A DNA stretch of 60,797 bases from an uncultured Pirellulaceae bacterium. GTDB taxonomy: Bacteria; Planctomycetota; Planctomycetia; Pirellulales; Pirellulaceae. Below the pieces are notes generated by a model. That model was given only the letters and a program-made list of their open reading frames with translations, had not been told where the DNA came from and did no database searches. This document shows positions 27,393-36,542 of the stretch, in pieces; positions within the stretch are counted from its first letter, which is position 1; every line of letters begins with the position of its first letter. The stretch spans positions 1 through 60,797 of the forward strand of contig CALCJM010000038.1 in NCBI GenBank assembly GCA_937967505.1. Direction: 5' to 3'. The translations under genes and the position numbers were made by a program.

Positions 27393-28661
27393 TCAACATG
27401 TTTGCTTACCTGCGCGTCGTCGCCTGATTGCGAGTGCTGTCGAGGCCGCGATCAACACCAGCATTCCACCGGGTTCGGGAACTGCAGCAGCCTGATTGAC
27501 GGCAACCAAGAGATGATAGTCGCCTTGATCGCCCGCCACTGCTGAATCGAGTTCAATAAAATAGCGCCCGGATTGGGTGATTGGCAAGTTCCAAAGCAGC
27601 GAGTCGGTTGTATCCTCAATCGTACTACCCAAGTTCACACCATCAATATTGAATTGCACGTTGTCGTTTTCGAACAGGAGCGTGGAGCCATCCGTATCGA
27701 ACAACCGCAGAACGGAGTCAAAGGAGTTGGTAAGATGGGCTTCGCTGAGTAACTCCAGCAGCACGGTGTCGCCTGCCTGGAGGTCGATGCTGAAATACTC
27801 TGCCAATCCGGCAAACGTTCCTTCCACAACGGCGGTTTGATCGTACTCAAGCCCGGTCGATAAAGCACTCAAACCAATTGGCTGAGCGTCCGCGATCGTC
27901 ATTTGATTACCCGATTCCGGCGTGACGGCGATGGGGTTAGCAGTCAGCCCTTGTGCAAATTGCAGCTTGACCTTGCTCAAGTCTGAAAACGTCGATGCTG
28001 ATTCACGAAACTCTTCCGTCCGACCCGTGAATGTATTGGCTAAATAATGCACGCGCTGTCCGAGTGCCGATTGGTATCCTCCCTGGGAATTGGTCGCCTG
28101 CAGGCTGGCAATGCCGAAAGAATCCCGATGCTGAAGCCCCAATCCATGCCCCAATTCGTGCGCTGCGGTACTTGAGAGCCCGGCGCTAATTTCTGCAATT
28201 TGGTCGGCTCGCGCGTCTCCCACATCCAGAAGACTGCTGAAGTTAGCGGTGAACACATCCGAAGCGCCGGTGTTGCGATTGAGGAAATCAATACCCTGAG
28301 CACTTGTCCCCAGCAGAGGCAAGCCGGGTATTGGAGAATCCGGCCCAGAAACGGTGCTGGAAGTTAATGAAAACCGCAAGCCCTCGTCACCAGCTCGAAC
28401 CGCTGAAGTCACTGCTACAATACCAGCGGCCTCATTAAAGTTGATATCAAAGCCGGAGAAAGCAGTGTCCAATCGATTTAAAATGTTGGCTTTGATTTGG
28501 TCGGTTTCAGCGACCGAGAAAGCAGCAACCCCGGCTGCCGTTGTGGCTTCATCGAGGCGATCTTGAAAGAACTGAAACTCGGCCTGCACGTTGATTTGAG
28601 CATGGAGCGATGACAGTGGTAGCAATAAAAAGCCAGAGAAAAGTATTATGAGTTGTCTCAT
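27393..28661 (-). CDS. secreted metzincin-type metalloprotease with PEP-CTERM
   Basis: This 422-residue protein has a Sec signal peptide (residues 1-21). The zinc site HELGHGLGLQH at 168-178 fits the metzincin pattern HExxHxxGxxH. The C-terminal half resembles bacterial pre-peptidase beta-sandwich domains (EYFSIDLQAGDTVLLEL, RYFIELDSAVAGDQGDYHLLV). The C-terminus is a PEP-CTERM sorting signal: AVPEPGGM, a hydrophobic helix, then RRRR. PEP-CTERM proteins are processed at the membrane by exosortase and linked to exopolysaccharide. The start at 28661 is the signal-peptide Met, with AGGA 8 bases upstream. Confidence 0.9.
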   Translation of the reverse strand: MRQLIILFSGFLLLPLSSLHAQINVQAEFQFFQDRLDEATTAAGVAAFSVAETDQIKANILNRLDTAFSGFDINFNEAAGIVAVTSAVRAGDEGLRFSLTSSTVSGPDSPIPGLPLLGTSAQGIDFLNRNTGASDVFTANFSSLLDVGDARADQIAEISAGLSSTAAHELGHGLGLQHRDSFGIASLQATNSQGGYQSALGQRVHYLANTFTGRTEEFRESASTFSDLSKVKLQFAQGLTANPIAVTPESGNQMTIADAQPIGLSALSTGLEYDQTAVVEGTFAGLAEYFSIDLQAGDTVLLELLSEAHLTNSFDSVLRLFDTDGSTLLFENDNVQFNIDGVNLGSTIEDTTDSLLWNLPITQSGRYFIELDSAVAGDQGDYHLLVAVNQAAAVPEPGGMLVLIAASTALAIRRRRAGKQTC

Positions 28662-29054
28662 CCCAGTGTCCTGTAATAACTGACCTGAATGACAGCTGAA
28701 TTTCCATGAAAAGAAAGGCCGTCCAAAAAACACAATGATGGAAGTATGAAGATCGAGGTCGGTTGACAGAACATTGTAACATGAGGAAAAAAAGAACGAT
28801 TCGATCTCTCAGATTTTCATCAAAATCTATCCTGTGGTTCTGGCCGGGCATTTAAACGACACGCCAGCTGATATCAGCGCTCTGCGTTTTCCGTTACAAA
28901 TGAAGTCTTAGTGATTGTGGCACTGGTCTTGAAACCGATCTCTTGCCGAGGGAGAGTCGCGCCGACGAGTTTGTAGGAAGCGACTTCCGACGCTACGATA
29001 AACAGCATGAAGCGGCGATGCAGACCAAAGTATTATCGAGGAGAAGCCTGAAAA
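28662..29054. other. divergent promoter region with a palindrome
   Basis: This gap separates the leftward protease and the rightward globin. AGATTTT-CATC-AAAATCT (28811-28828) is a perfect 7-bp palindrome with a 4-base centre, the geometry of an FNR/CRP-type site. No gene-like frame is supported. Confidence 0.5.
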
Positions 29055-29444
29055 GTGACAGATATCAATGGATCTGACGACATCAAAAAACTCGTAGATA
29101 CGTTCTATGAACACCTGCAACACGACGAACGTTTGGGATTCATCTTCAACGATGTGATGGAGCTCAATTGGGACGAGCACCTACCTGTGATGTACAAATT
29201 TTGGACGACGATCTTGTTTCGTGAACCGGCTTACAAAGGTAATCCACGTGTTGTCCATGAGAACGTTCAGTCAATCTTGCGATCGACGGCGGGGTCAGGA
29301 ATCCAACAGCAGGACTTCCAACGTTGGTTGGAACTGTTCCACGGCACGCTCGATGAGTTATTCGTTGGTCCGACGGCCGATCGTGCGAAGTATGCGTCAG
29401 CACAAATCGCAGACAACCTGATGGCTGCACTGGCGGTATCGTAG
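29055..29444 (+). CDS. group III truncated hemoglobin-like protein
   Basis: This 129-residue 2-on-2 globin has the group III pattern: LVDTFYEHLQHDERLGFIF, then HLPVMYKFWTTILF, then KGNPRVVHENV, then FQRWLELFHGTLDELFVGP. Such proteins bind O2 or NO. The position of the proximal heme His, normally in an EHF-x-RW segment, reads QQDF here, so heme ligation is doubtful or uses another residue. The GTG start at 29055 is preceded by GAGGAGA. It begins a set with a small protein, a DUF488 protein and an SDR enzyme. Confidence 0.85.
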   Translation: MTDINGSDDIKKLVDTFYEHLQHDERLGFIFNDVMELNWDEHLPVMYKFWTTILFREPAYKGNPRVVHENVQSILRSTAGSGIQQQDFQRWLELFHGTLDELFVGPTADRAKYASAQIADNLMAALAVS

Positions 29445-29583
29445 AGAAAAAACCATCTTGACGGTGCCTTGATTAACATCAAAAGAACTGCGGGCATGGC
29501 TGCCCATTACCGGCACATTTACGATACAATACTCTTTTATCAATGTTCCTGTTGACGGCCCCAGCGGTCGGGAGAGATTACTA

Positions 29584-29814
29584 ATGAGCTGGTTACCAAG
29601 CCTGAAGACAGAGACGCCCGAGGCGGGATTTGAACTCGCACTGAAGCTGGCCCGGATGGCCGTCAAATACACTCAGCCAGACGAAAGCGTTCGCAAAGAC
29701 TTGCGAGAACAATACGCCAATAACGCCGACAGCCTCACGATGGCGTCTCATGTTGTTGCGACAAATTTTCAGACAATCGCTGCTGCCAATCATTATTGGA
29801 ACACCACAGAATAA
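29584..29814 (+). CDS. 76-residue helical protein of unknown function
   Basis: This small protein (MSWLPSLKTETPEAGFELAL) is mostly alpha-helical with no hydrophobic segment. A GGGAGAG ribosome site sits 8 bases before its ATG, which makes it a likely real gene. It lies 139 bases after the globin-like gene and 104 bases before the DUF488 start, all on the same strand. I do not recognise a family. Confidence 0.5.
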   Translation: MSWLPSLKTETPEAGFELALKLARMAVKYTQPDESVRKDLREQYANNADSLTMASHVVATNFQTIAAANHYWNTTE

Positions 29815-29918
29815 CGACCACAGGCCATGATAATCTACATTGGCCAAGTGTTTCGATGGCGTTGAGACGAAGTCAAAGTTGCGGTCGAATGTCTATCGTG
29901 TCTGGAGCGGTGATTGAA

Positions 29919-30317
29919 ATGCCACGCAAAAAGCACAGCAGTGAATTTGTGATTAAACGCATCTATGAAGATTCGTCCGATGATGACGGATTTCGAATCC
30001 TCGTCGATCGACTGTGGCCGCGCGGAATGACGCGCCAACGCGCGAATCTGGACTATTGGGGGAAGGAACTGGCTCCCACGCATGAGCTGCGCAAGTGGTT
30101 CAACCATGATCCGCAGCGATTGAAAATATTCGGCGAACGCTATCAGGCAGAATTAAACAGCCGCGTCCAGGCCATCCGGGAGGTGGTCACGCAAGCGGAG
30201 GACTCATCCCGGATCACACTGCTGTACGCCGCAAAAGATCCAACGTGCAATCACGCCATGATTCTGTGCGACTGGCTACAGAAGCTTAAACCTACGAAAG
30301 CCCACAATGAAGATTGA
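29919..30317 (+). CDS. DUF488 family protein
   Basis: This 132-residue protein of the DUF488 family shows the typical RILVDRLWPRGMTR (about 25-38), then WGKELAPTHELRKWFNHDP and ITLLYAAKDPTCNHAMIL. The family is widespread and conserved next to globin or stress genes, but its activity is unproven. The ATG at 29919 has GGAG 11 bases upstream. The next gene overlaps its last bases (ATG within CACAATGAAG), which indicates translational coupling to the SDR enzyme. Confidence 0.9.
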   Translation: MPRKKHSSEFVIKRIYEDSSDDDGFRILVDRLWPRGMTRQRANLDYWGKELAPTHELRKWFNHDPQRLKIFGERYQAELNSRVQAIREVVTQAEDSSRITLLYAAKDPTCNHAMILCDWLQKLKPTKAHNED

Positions 30318-31122
30318 TTTAAGTCACAAAACCGCAATCGTCACCGGATCGACTTCCGGCATTGGATTCGCGATCGCAAAAGGACTTCTGGAAACAGGTG
30401 CCGATGTCGTCATCAATGGCCGCACACCGGATCGGTTGACTGCGGCAGTGGATAAATTGGCAGAAGAAAGTGGTTCAGATCACGTGCGCGGCGTGGCTGC
30501 CGATTTAACCACCGCTGTCGGCTTCGAGCAATTTAGCGACGAAGTCGAATCGGCAGATATCCTGATCAATAATCTTGGCGTCTACCGCAACGCACACGGA
30601 ATCTACGAACCCAAGTCATTCTTTGATGTTGCGGATGAAGAATGGGAACGTTTTTTTCAGGCTAATGTGATGAGTGCGGTCCGCATGTCGCGGCGTTATG
30701 TCCCGGGGATGGTAGACCAGGAATGGGGTCGAGTCGTTTTCGTCTCAAGTGAGTCAGCGCTGGTGATTCCCCAAAAAATGGTGCACTACGGTGCGTCCAA
30801 AACGATGCTGTTGGGTGTGGCGCGCGGGCTGGCAGAAAATGTTGCCGGCAGCGGCGTTACGGTTAACTCAATCTTGCCCGGCCCAACCGCGTCCGAAGGT
30901 GTGATGCGGACGGTCAATGAACGTGCAGAAGCGCGCGACATCACCGTCGAGCAAATTGAGGAAACGTATTTCTCTCAGACACGTCCCGCATCACTGATCA
31001 AGCGATTTCAATCGGTGGAGGAGATTGCCAGCATGGCCGTGTTTATTGCATCACATCAGGCATCAGGCATCACCGGTGCAGCCTTGCGCGTTGAAGGTGG
31101 AGTTGTTCCTTCAGCAGTATGA
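30307..31122 (+). CDS. short-chain dehydrogenase/reductase
   Basis: This 271-residue classical SDR has the NAD(P) loop TGSTSGIG (residues 13-20), the NNLG motif (88-91) and the catalytic Ser in VSSES (about 147-150), with Tyr161 and Lys165 in YGASK. The C-terminal part, SIASHQASGITGAALRVEGG with the ITG motif, is typical. It probably oxidises or reduces a small alcohol or ketone. The substrate cannot be read from sequence. It overlaps the DUF488 gene by 11 bases, so the two are co-translated. Confidence 0.93.
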   Translation: MKIDLSHKTAIVTGSTSGIGFAIAKGLLETGADVVINGRTPDRLTAAVDKLAEESGSDHVRGVAADLTTAVGFEQFSDEVESADILINNLGVYRNAHGIYEPKSFFDVADEEWERFFQANVMSAVRMSRRYVPGMVDQEWGRVVFVSSESALVIPQKMVHYGASKTMLLGVARGLAENVAGSGVTVNSILPGPTASEGVMRTVNERAEARDITVEQIEETYFSQTRPASLIKRFQSVEEIASMAVFIASHQASGITGAALRVEGGVVPSAV

Positions 31123-31348
31123 ATGCCCACCGCTGGATTTTCCGCTCAATGCGTGATGCCAGAAATCCAGAAAGTCACTGCCCGCCACCTATTTAAAACC
31201 CCTACGAGCTTGCGTTTCGCGACTGCTTGCGGCGACTCTCTGGCACCAAAGTGCCGTTACTCAGAACACTGTCACGCGAATATCTTTCGGATCGAATTTC
31301 CGACAGCGGGTCAAACTCTTTCAATCCGGTTGCTAATGTTAGTCAACG

Positions 31349-34300
31349 TCAATTAAGCAGGAGGGCGACGAAGCCGCTGATGTCCAGATTGTTCACCAGT
31401 CCATCACCGTTAATATCCGCCCGAACGTTGTAGTCGCCAAAAGTAAGCAGCAACGTAACAAAAGGAGAAATGTCCAGATTGTTCACTACTCCGTCATTAT
31501 TAACGTCCCCCAAGACGAAAGGCTCTTCCAAAAGAGAAGAAATATCCATTCGCGCGAAACCTGTACCAAAAATGGTAGCCCAAAGAACATTTTCGTCGTG
31601 GGGATCGGTTCGGACCTTTCGGACACGATCGGGTTGCCCGTGCTGTTTATTGATCTTATGCCAGATGTCGCCACCATCAACAGTCACGTAACAACCCGGA
31701 TTCAATCCGCCAATTTGTCGATCATGGCCGACGTTGGCAACGATAATATCCGGATTGACTCTGGACGCTTCGATTTCTTTGACGTACGGCATGTCAAAAA
31801 TTAGCGTCCACGTCGTTCCACCATCCTTGCTGACAAAACCACCGCCGCTGGAACCGTCCGCATTATTGTTCCCGCAGGCGATATAGACATCACCCGTATT
31901 GGGATGAACGATCACCTCGTTGACACTTCGAATTCCGCTGGGAATTGTCAGCGCCGCCCAGCTGGTGCCGCCATTGGTGGTTTTGTACAGACCGCCGTCC
32001 ACACTGTCATGGGTCTGATTCAATGCGGCGTAGAGCACCTGCGAATTATCCGGATCCATCGCCAAGCGGTAGACGCTTGTGCCGGCCGGGATTCCGCTAT
32101 TCGCAAAATTCCAGCTGGCCCCGAAGTCTGTCGATTTATAAACCCCGTATCCACTAAAGTTGGCAGGGCCATTTCGCAGCGTTTCATTCCGCGCGAAATT
32201 TGCCCATTCAGAATACGGTACACAAAAATACATCACACCCGGATTGGTGTGGTCAATTAACAGTGACCGTTGGTCAATCGTATCACCAGCAGCCGGGAAG
32301 TTGACTGGCTGAGAAACGGTCTGCCATGACGCTCCACCATTGGTCGATAACCGTAGCCTACCCCGATTGCCCTGCCGAAACTGCAAGGTATAAATCCGTT
32401 CGGGAAGGTTCGGATCAACGGCAATTGTAGAAATTGAAAGCGAGTCAAAGTTGCGAAACGACTGCCCCGTAAGTTGCTCGACCGCCGTAGCGCCGGGCCT
32501 TACAAGATCGCCATCATTGGTGTTCCGCCACAAACCGTGCTCACCCGATCCCCACAGGTACGTGCCGGGGACTCCCGTTTCAAGGTTGAATGAATGGCCT
32601 GGCAAGTTACTGTTTCCACGACCGACCCAGTGACCGCTGCCGGGTGAAGTCTCATCGTCATCGATTTGGACCCAGGTCGCACCGTTATCTGTCGAACGCA
32701 TTACCTGCTGTGCGAATGCTGTATAAACCTCGCTCAATTGATTTGTAACGACAAATCGCGGTCCGGTTTGCGTGTTGTTGTTTTCAACGTGTTCGCGATG
32801 AACGTGGGCAAATTGCGCGTTCATGCCTGTGGGCTGGATGGCGCGCGATTGCCAATAGCTACTGTCCTGTCCATTAATCCAATAGGGGCCCTCACGGGCC
32901 GCAGCGTACCAATTCGTTCCGCCATTGTCCGTCATCCAGATGTTACCCGGTGGGAACGAATAATCATGCTTGAAATTATGCACCAGGTAAATACGGTCCT
33001 TCTGATTGGGATCGACCGCCAGTTGGTGGAATTGACTGAACGTTTGAGTGGGTAGTTGCGGGTATAGCGCTCTGGCCGCCGATTCGGTAATCTCCAACCA
33101 AAACGCGATCGCGCGGTAGTACTTGGCGCGGTATGCATTCAACGAGACCCGGTTCATGTCAATGGCCAAGTCACCCGTCAGATTATCCCAGTTGCTGCCA
33201 CCATCGGCACTCCGGTAAACCCCGCCGGTGGTGTTGATCGAGTTCCCGTTGGGAGTGTAGTGGGTAATCTCGACGATGTACAATAAAAATTCACCCGTTG
33301 CCGAATCGTAGTAGTACGCCATGTCACGCGGTTGGTGATGTGGCAACCCGTTACCGGCCACCTTTGCCCAACTCACTCCGCCGTCTGAACTGTGATAAAC
33401 CCCATGTTGGCACGAGGCATACACCTCGTTGGAATTCCGCGGATCGACAATAATTCGACTGAAGCTGGAATCGGCTGGGAACGGCGACGAAACTTCCGTC
33501 CATGATTGTCCCCTGTCTTTTGAATATAAAATAAAACCTTCGGAGTGATTTTGGTTCGAGGTTTCGACGATCCCGTTTTTCGTATAGTGGGTGTGTTTGA
33601 TGATCCAGCCCTGCCCAGCCCCGATGTACCAATTACTGTCGTTGCCCGGATCAACGGCAAGCACGTTATGCTTCTGCGAATTGCCGGGCTCTGGATGAGT
33701 GTCGGTCAGTACATTCCAGCTGCGGCCGCGATCATTGCTGGAGTAGACCCTGTCCTTACCGATCATCAGGCCGAAATCAGGGTTCTGATATGAAAACTCA
33801 ATCCAGGTCGGGCTGCTCGGGTGTGTGCCGGTACCGTCCCAATCTCGATAGCTGGTCCAATGGTTTCCCCTGTCTAACGTAATGTGCCCATTGCCCAAGT
33901 CCAATTCCGTATACATCGCATTGGGGTCACCGTTGTTGATAAACCACTTTTCGATGTAACCGGACATGCCGGGGCCAAAATGTTGCCATACGAGTGTGTC
34001 ATTGGAAGCAACAGCAACGGTTTGCAAATTGGCAAACCAGTCGTTCATGCTGGATGTCGTTTTGGAGATGGTGACGTTATCGATCCAAAATTCACGCCCG
34101 AATGAACTGTCGGGAACATTGAAAGCGATCAGCACCGTATCCACACTTTGCCGGTCGAATTCAACATTCAGGTCGGTCCAGGTCGATGTGCTTCCACCAA
34201 AGGGAGTTAGTGATATATCCGCAGAGTCCTCTTCGTCATTTTTGTAAGTGTAAACAATGCGGTACCACCTCCCGTCATCAGTGGTTTCCAGCTGTTGCCA

Positions 34301-34738
34301 CGTATTCCCGTTACGATGACTGAAATTGGGATGTAGCCCCAATCTGCCGGCTTTGGATCCGCCGTCTTGCACCTGAATGATGGGCAAAACCGAATCGACC
34401 GAATAGAAATCGAACTCAATCGTCAGGCTCTCCCCAGCGTTGACGGCACTGCCAGGCATCGAGAACTCAAGCTGGGCCTCTCCTGTCGCTGAATTGTCAT
34501 CCACCCGAAGTGATTTGCCATCGGGATTGCCTGTGTCGGTAAACGCCGACTCATTGCCATCAGCCGTCGCGGTGGACTGTGCATCAGTTCCGCGAATCGT
34601 CCAAGTATTGGAAATACCAGCGTCGAAATTGTCACTCAACAGCTCGACCGTCTGAGCACAGGCATAACCTGCCGTGGCCATCGAGAAAATAAAGCCAAGC
34701 AATATAAACCGATACTTCGTCTTCGATTCTGTGGACAT
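31349..34738 (-). CDS. very large secreted BNR/sialidase-like beta-propeller protein with dockerin
   Basis: This 1129-residue protein has a signal peptide (about residues 8-29) and an N-terminal beta-sandwich (laminin-G-like, residues 40-230). Many BNR/Asp-box repeats follow (DRGRSW, DGGVSW, DGGSNW, NGGASW, FGASWN, NGGTSW, DGGTTW), as in sialidase, Vps10 and xyloglucanase propellers. The C-terminus is a dockerin-like calcium domain with two loops, DVNNDGVVNNLDIS and DINGDGLVNNLDIS. Dockerins in planctomycetes attach secreted proteins to one another. No sialidase catalytic Arg/Tyr set can be read. The role, perhaps polysaccharide processing, is inferred. The ATG at 34738 is placed at the signal peptide. 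Confidence 0.85.
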   Translation of the reverse strand: MSTESKTKYRFILLGFIFSMATAGYACAQTVELLSDNFDAGISNTWTIRGTDAQSTATADGNESAFTDTGNPDGKSLRVDDNSATGEAQLEFSMPGSAVNAGESLTIEFDFYSVDSVLPIIQVQDGGSKAGRLGLHPNFSHRNGNTWQQLETTDDGRWYRIVYTYKNDEEDSADISLTPFGGSTSTWTDLNVEFDRQSVDTVLIAFNVPDSSFGREFWIDNVTISKTTSSMNDWFANLQTVAVASNDTLVWQHFGPGMSGYIEKWFINNGDPNAMYTELDLGNGHITLDRGNHWTSYRDWDGTGTHPSSPTWIEFSYQNPDFGLMIGKDRVYSSNDRGRSWNVLTDTHPEPGNSQKHNVLAVDPGNDSNWYIGAGQGWIIKHTHYTKNGIVETSNQNHSEGFILYSKDRGQSWTEVSSPFPADSSFSRIIVDPRNSNEVYASCQHGVYHSSDGGVSWAKVAGNGLPHHQPRDMAYYYDSATGEFLLYIVEITHYTPNGNSINTTGGVYRSADGGSNWDNLTGDLAIDMNRVSLNAYRAKYYRAIAFWLEITESAARALYPQLPTQTFSQFHQLAVDPNQKDRIYLVHNFKHDYSFPPGNIWMTDNGGTNWYAAAREGPYWINGQDSSYWQSRAIQPTGMNAQFAHVHREHVENNNTQTGPRFVVTNQLSEVYTAFAQQVMRSTDNGATWVQIDDDETSPGSGHWVGRGNSNLPGHSFNLETGVPGTYLWGSGEHGLWRNTNDGDLVRPGATAVEQLTGQSFRNFDSLSISTIAVDPNLPERIYTLQFRQGNRGRLRLSTNGGASWQTVSQPVNFPAAGDTIDQRSLLIDHTNPGVMYFCVPYSEWANFARNETLRNGPANFSGYGVYKSTDFGASWNFANSGIPAGTSVYRLAMDPDNSQVLYAALNQTHDSVDGGLYKTTNGGTSWAALTIPSGIRSVNEVIVHPNTGDVYIACGNNNADGSSGGGFVSKDGGTTWTLIFDMPYVKEIEASRVNPDIIVANVGHDRQIGGLNPGCYVTVDGGDIWHKINKQHGQPDRVRKVRTDPHDENVLWATIFGTGFARMDISSLLEEPFVLGDVNNDGVVNNLDISPFVTLLLTFGDYNVRADINGDGLVNNLDISGFVALLLN

Positions 34739-35000
34739 ACCGTGAGGTTCCGTAAATATTTTAGGGGTGGTGGAATGGGGAAGTCCGTCGCGGGGATCCA
34801 TCACGACAGGAGCCTCCACCGGGCAACATGGCAAGTGACGCGTTAAGAACGGAGAAAGTCGGGCACCGCATTGTAAAACACGGCTGCGAAACTAACAACA
34901 CAAGGATTGAAACGGATTTCTGCGCGGTTAACAGTACTGTGCACCTGCTATAAAATCCGGACAGCATTTGACGAGGGGGAGCTTGCCGCGACCTCGACTT

Positions 35001-35597
35001 TTATCGCCTACGTCGGAGCAACAGTGCGCTAACCCCAAGAACCCCGATCAAGGCGGAGCCTGGTTCGGGGACCGCCGATACCGTCACGGTTGCCGATCCA
35101 AACCGAAGAGAGGACGGTGCCGCACCATCGACAGCGATAACTCCTCTACCCTCCTGAATTGACAGATCAGTCAAACCTGCTGCGGTTGCCTGAAAAGTGA
35201 TTTCACCGTGAAGCAAAGTCTCATTGGGTAAAATACCGGTATCACCTGCCAGAAGTCCAAGCGAAATCACATTCGAACCCGTTACCAGGTCACCTAAATC
35301 CCCGGTAAGCGGGAAGCCAGTCCACCGGCCAACTGGATCTTCAATATTGAATCCAGTTGCCTGTAGGATAGCCGAAACACTACTGAGAAAATTGAGCCCA
35401 AGCCCTTCAATCGGGCCAAGATCACCGTTGGTGACCCAGACAAAGATCGAACCGGTTTCACCCAAGCCAAGTTCCAAAGAGCTACCTGCGGCGGAGTCAG
35501 TGCTGCTGGTGCTGTAAAAGACATCCACTCCGCTTTGAGCGCGGACGCTGCCGGAGAGCAAACAAAGCAAAATTACTACCAAACCAATTTGTTTCAT
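35001..35597 (-). CDS. PEP-CTERM sorting-domain protein
   Basis: This 198-residue secreted protein has a signal peptide (1-20) and a single beta-rich cohesin-like fold (SGVDVFYSTSS through AAGLTDLSIQEG). A PEP-CTERM tail follows: AVPEPGSALIGVLGVSALLLRRRR. It is exported and presumably sorted by exosortase. The gene lies downstream of another PEP-CTERM gene on the same strand. The cohesin-like fold next to a dockerin protein is suggestive but weak. Function is unknown. Confidence 0.82.
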   Translation of the reverse strand: MKQIGLVVILLCLLSGSVRAQSGVDVFYSTSSTDSAAGSSLELGLGETGSIFVWVTNGDLGPIEGLGLNFLSSVSAILQATGFNIEDPVGRWTGFPLTGDLGDLVTGSNVISLGLLAGDTGILPNETLLHGEITFQATAAGLTDLSIQEGRGVIAVDGAAPSSLRFGSATVTVSAVPEPGSALIGVLGVSALLLRRRR

Positions 35598-35773
35598 TCT
35601 ACACTTTCTGGATTATGGGTTATTCGACGACCGTGACATTCGCGGAAGCGCTCAAGCAATCAAATTTTCTTGAAACCCAAGGAGCCGTCAGTGATTTTTG
35701 ACGAACGGATAGAACACTAGCTATTGCTTCGGCGGCTTCGGCGGAAATATACGATATACTGGGCAAACAAAAA

Positions 35774-35800
35774 TGGCCCAGACTACGCCAGTCTGGGCCA
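35774..35800 (-). terminator. intrinsic terminator of the leftward PEP-CTERM gene
   Basis: TGGCCCAGACT and AGTCTGGGCCA form a perfect 11-bp stem with a 5-base loop. On the minus strand a T-run (ATTTTTGTTTG) follows. It sits 35 bases after the stop of the 35835-36542 gene. Confidence 0.88.
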
Positions 35801-35834
35801 AGAACTTCAACTCTAAGAATTCAGTTGCAGAAAA

Positions 35835-36542
35835 CTATTTACGCCGGCGATTTGAAGCAAACCCCAACCCAACCAGACCAAGCAGTGCGAGAGAGGCCGG
35901 CTCAGGAATAGTAGCAACAGGCACAGTACTGAATTGCAGGTCGTGGTGACGTGCTACGATCGTACCTGAGGTACCGCCTGAGTTGTCATAAGTAATGGTT
36001 GGCGTCAGGGCGAAATCCTGTGCGTTGAGAGTAAAACCATTACCAGCTGTTGAGATGGAGAAGTTAACTCCATTTATGTCGGCATTCCTATCGACAACGC
36101 CGCCAGCTCCATCGAAGTTTCCACCAGCAATAGCACCCCCAGTGAATCCATCAAATTGAATCGCATCGCCGGAATCGGTAGCGTTACCCGAAACATCGAC
36201 CACTGAAAATAAGGCACCATCAAGATTGCCAAACCCGGTATGAACACCTTGGTTAAACGGACTGATCGAGGCTCCGTTCGGCCCAACTCCGGTCGCTCTA
36301 ACCGTGAATGTTGCGGTGTCGTTTGCCGAGCCGTCGCCGTCAAAATCCAACATAGTGTAGACAATGTCGAAATCTACCACGCCCGCTACCGAAGTGTCCA
36401 GCGTTGCCGTCGCGTTGGCGTGCCCAAATACACCAGTACTGCGGAGATCCAAGGCCTGAATGGAAACAATATCAGCAGACGCGCTGCCCATGGCGACTAC
36501 GGTCGCAACGAAGGAGAAAGCAAGTGACTTAAGTAGTTTCAT
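35835..36542 (-). CDS. PEP-CTERM sorting-domain protein
   Basis: This 235-residue secreted protein has a signal peptide (1-23, ending near SASA), a beta-sandwich body rich in Gly, Asn and Asp, and a PEP-CTERM tail: IPEPASLALLGLVGLGFASNRRRK. The product would be exported and sorted at the cell surface. It has a clear intrinsic terminator. Such proteins are abundant in planctomycetes and have no assigned function. Confidence 0.85.
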   Translation of the reverse strand: MKLLKSLAFSFVATVVAMGSASADIVSIQALDLRSTGVFGHANATATLDTSVAGVVDFDIVYTMLDFDGDGSANDTATFTVRATGVGPNGASISPFNQGVHTGFGNLDGALFSVVDVSGNATDSGDAIQFDGFTGGAIAGGNFDGAGGVVDRNADINGVNFSISTAGNGFTLNAQDFALTPTITYDNSGGTSGTIVARHHDLQFSTVPVATIPEPASLALLGLVGLGFASNRRRK

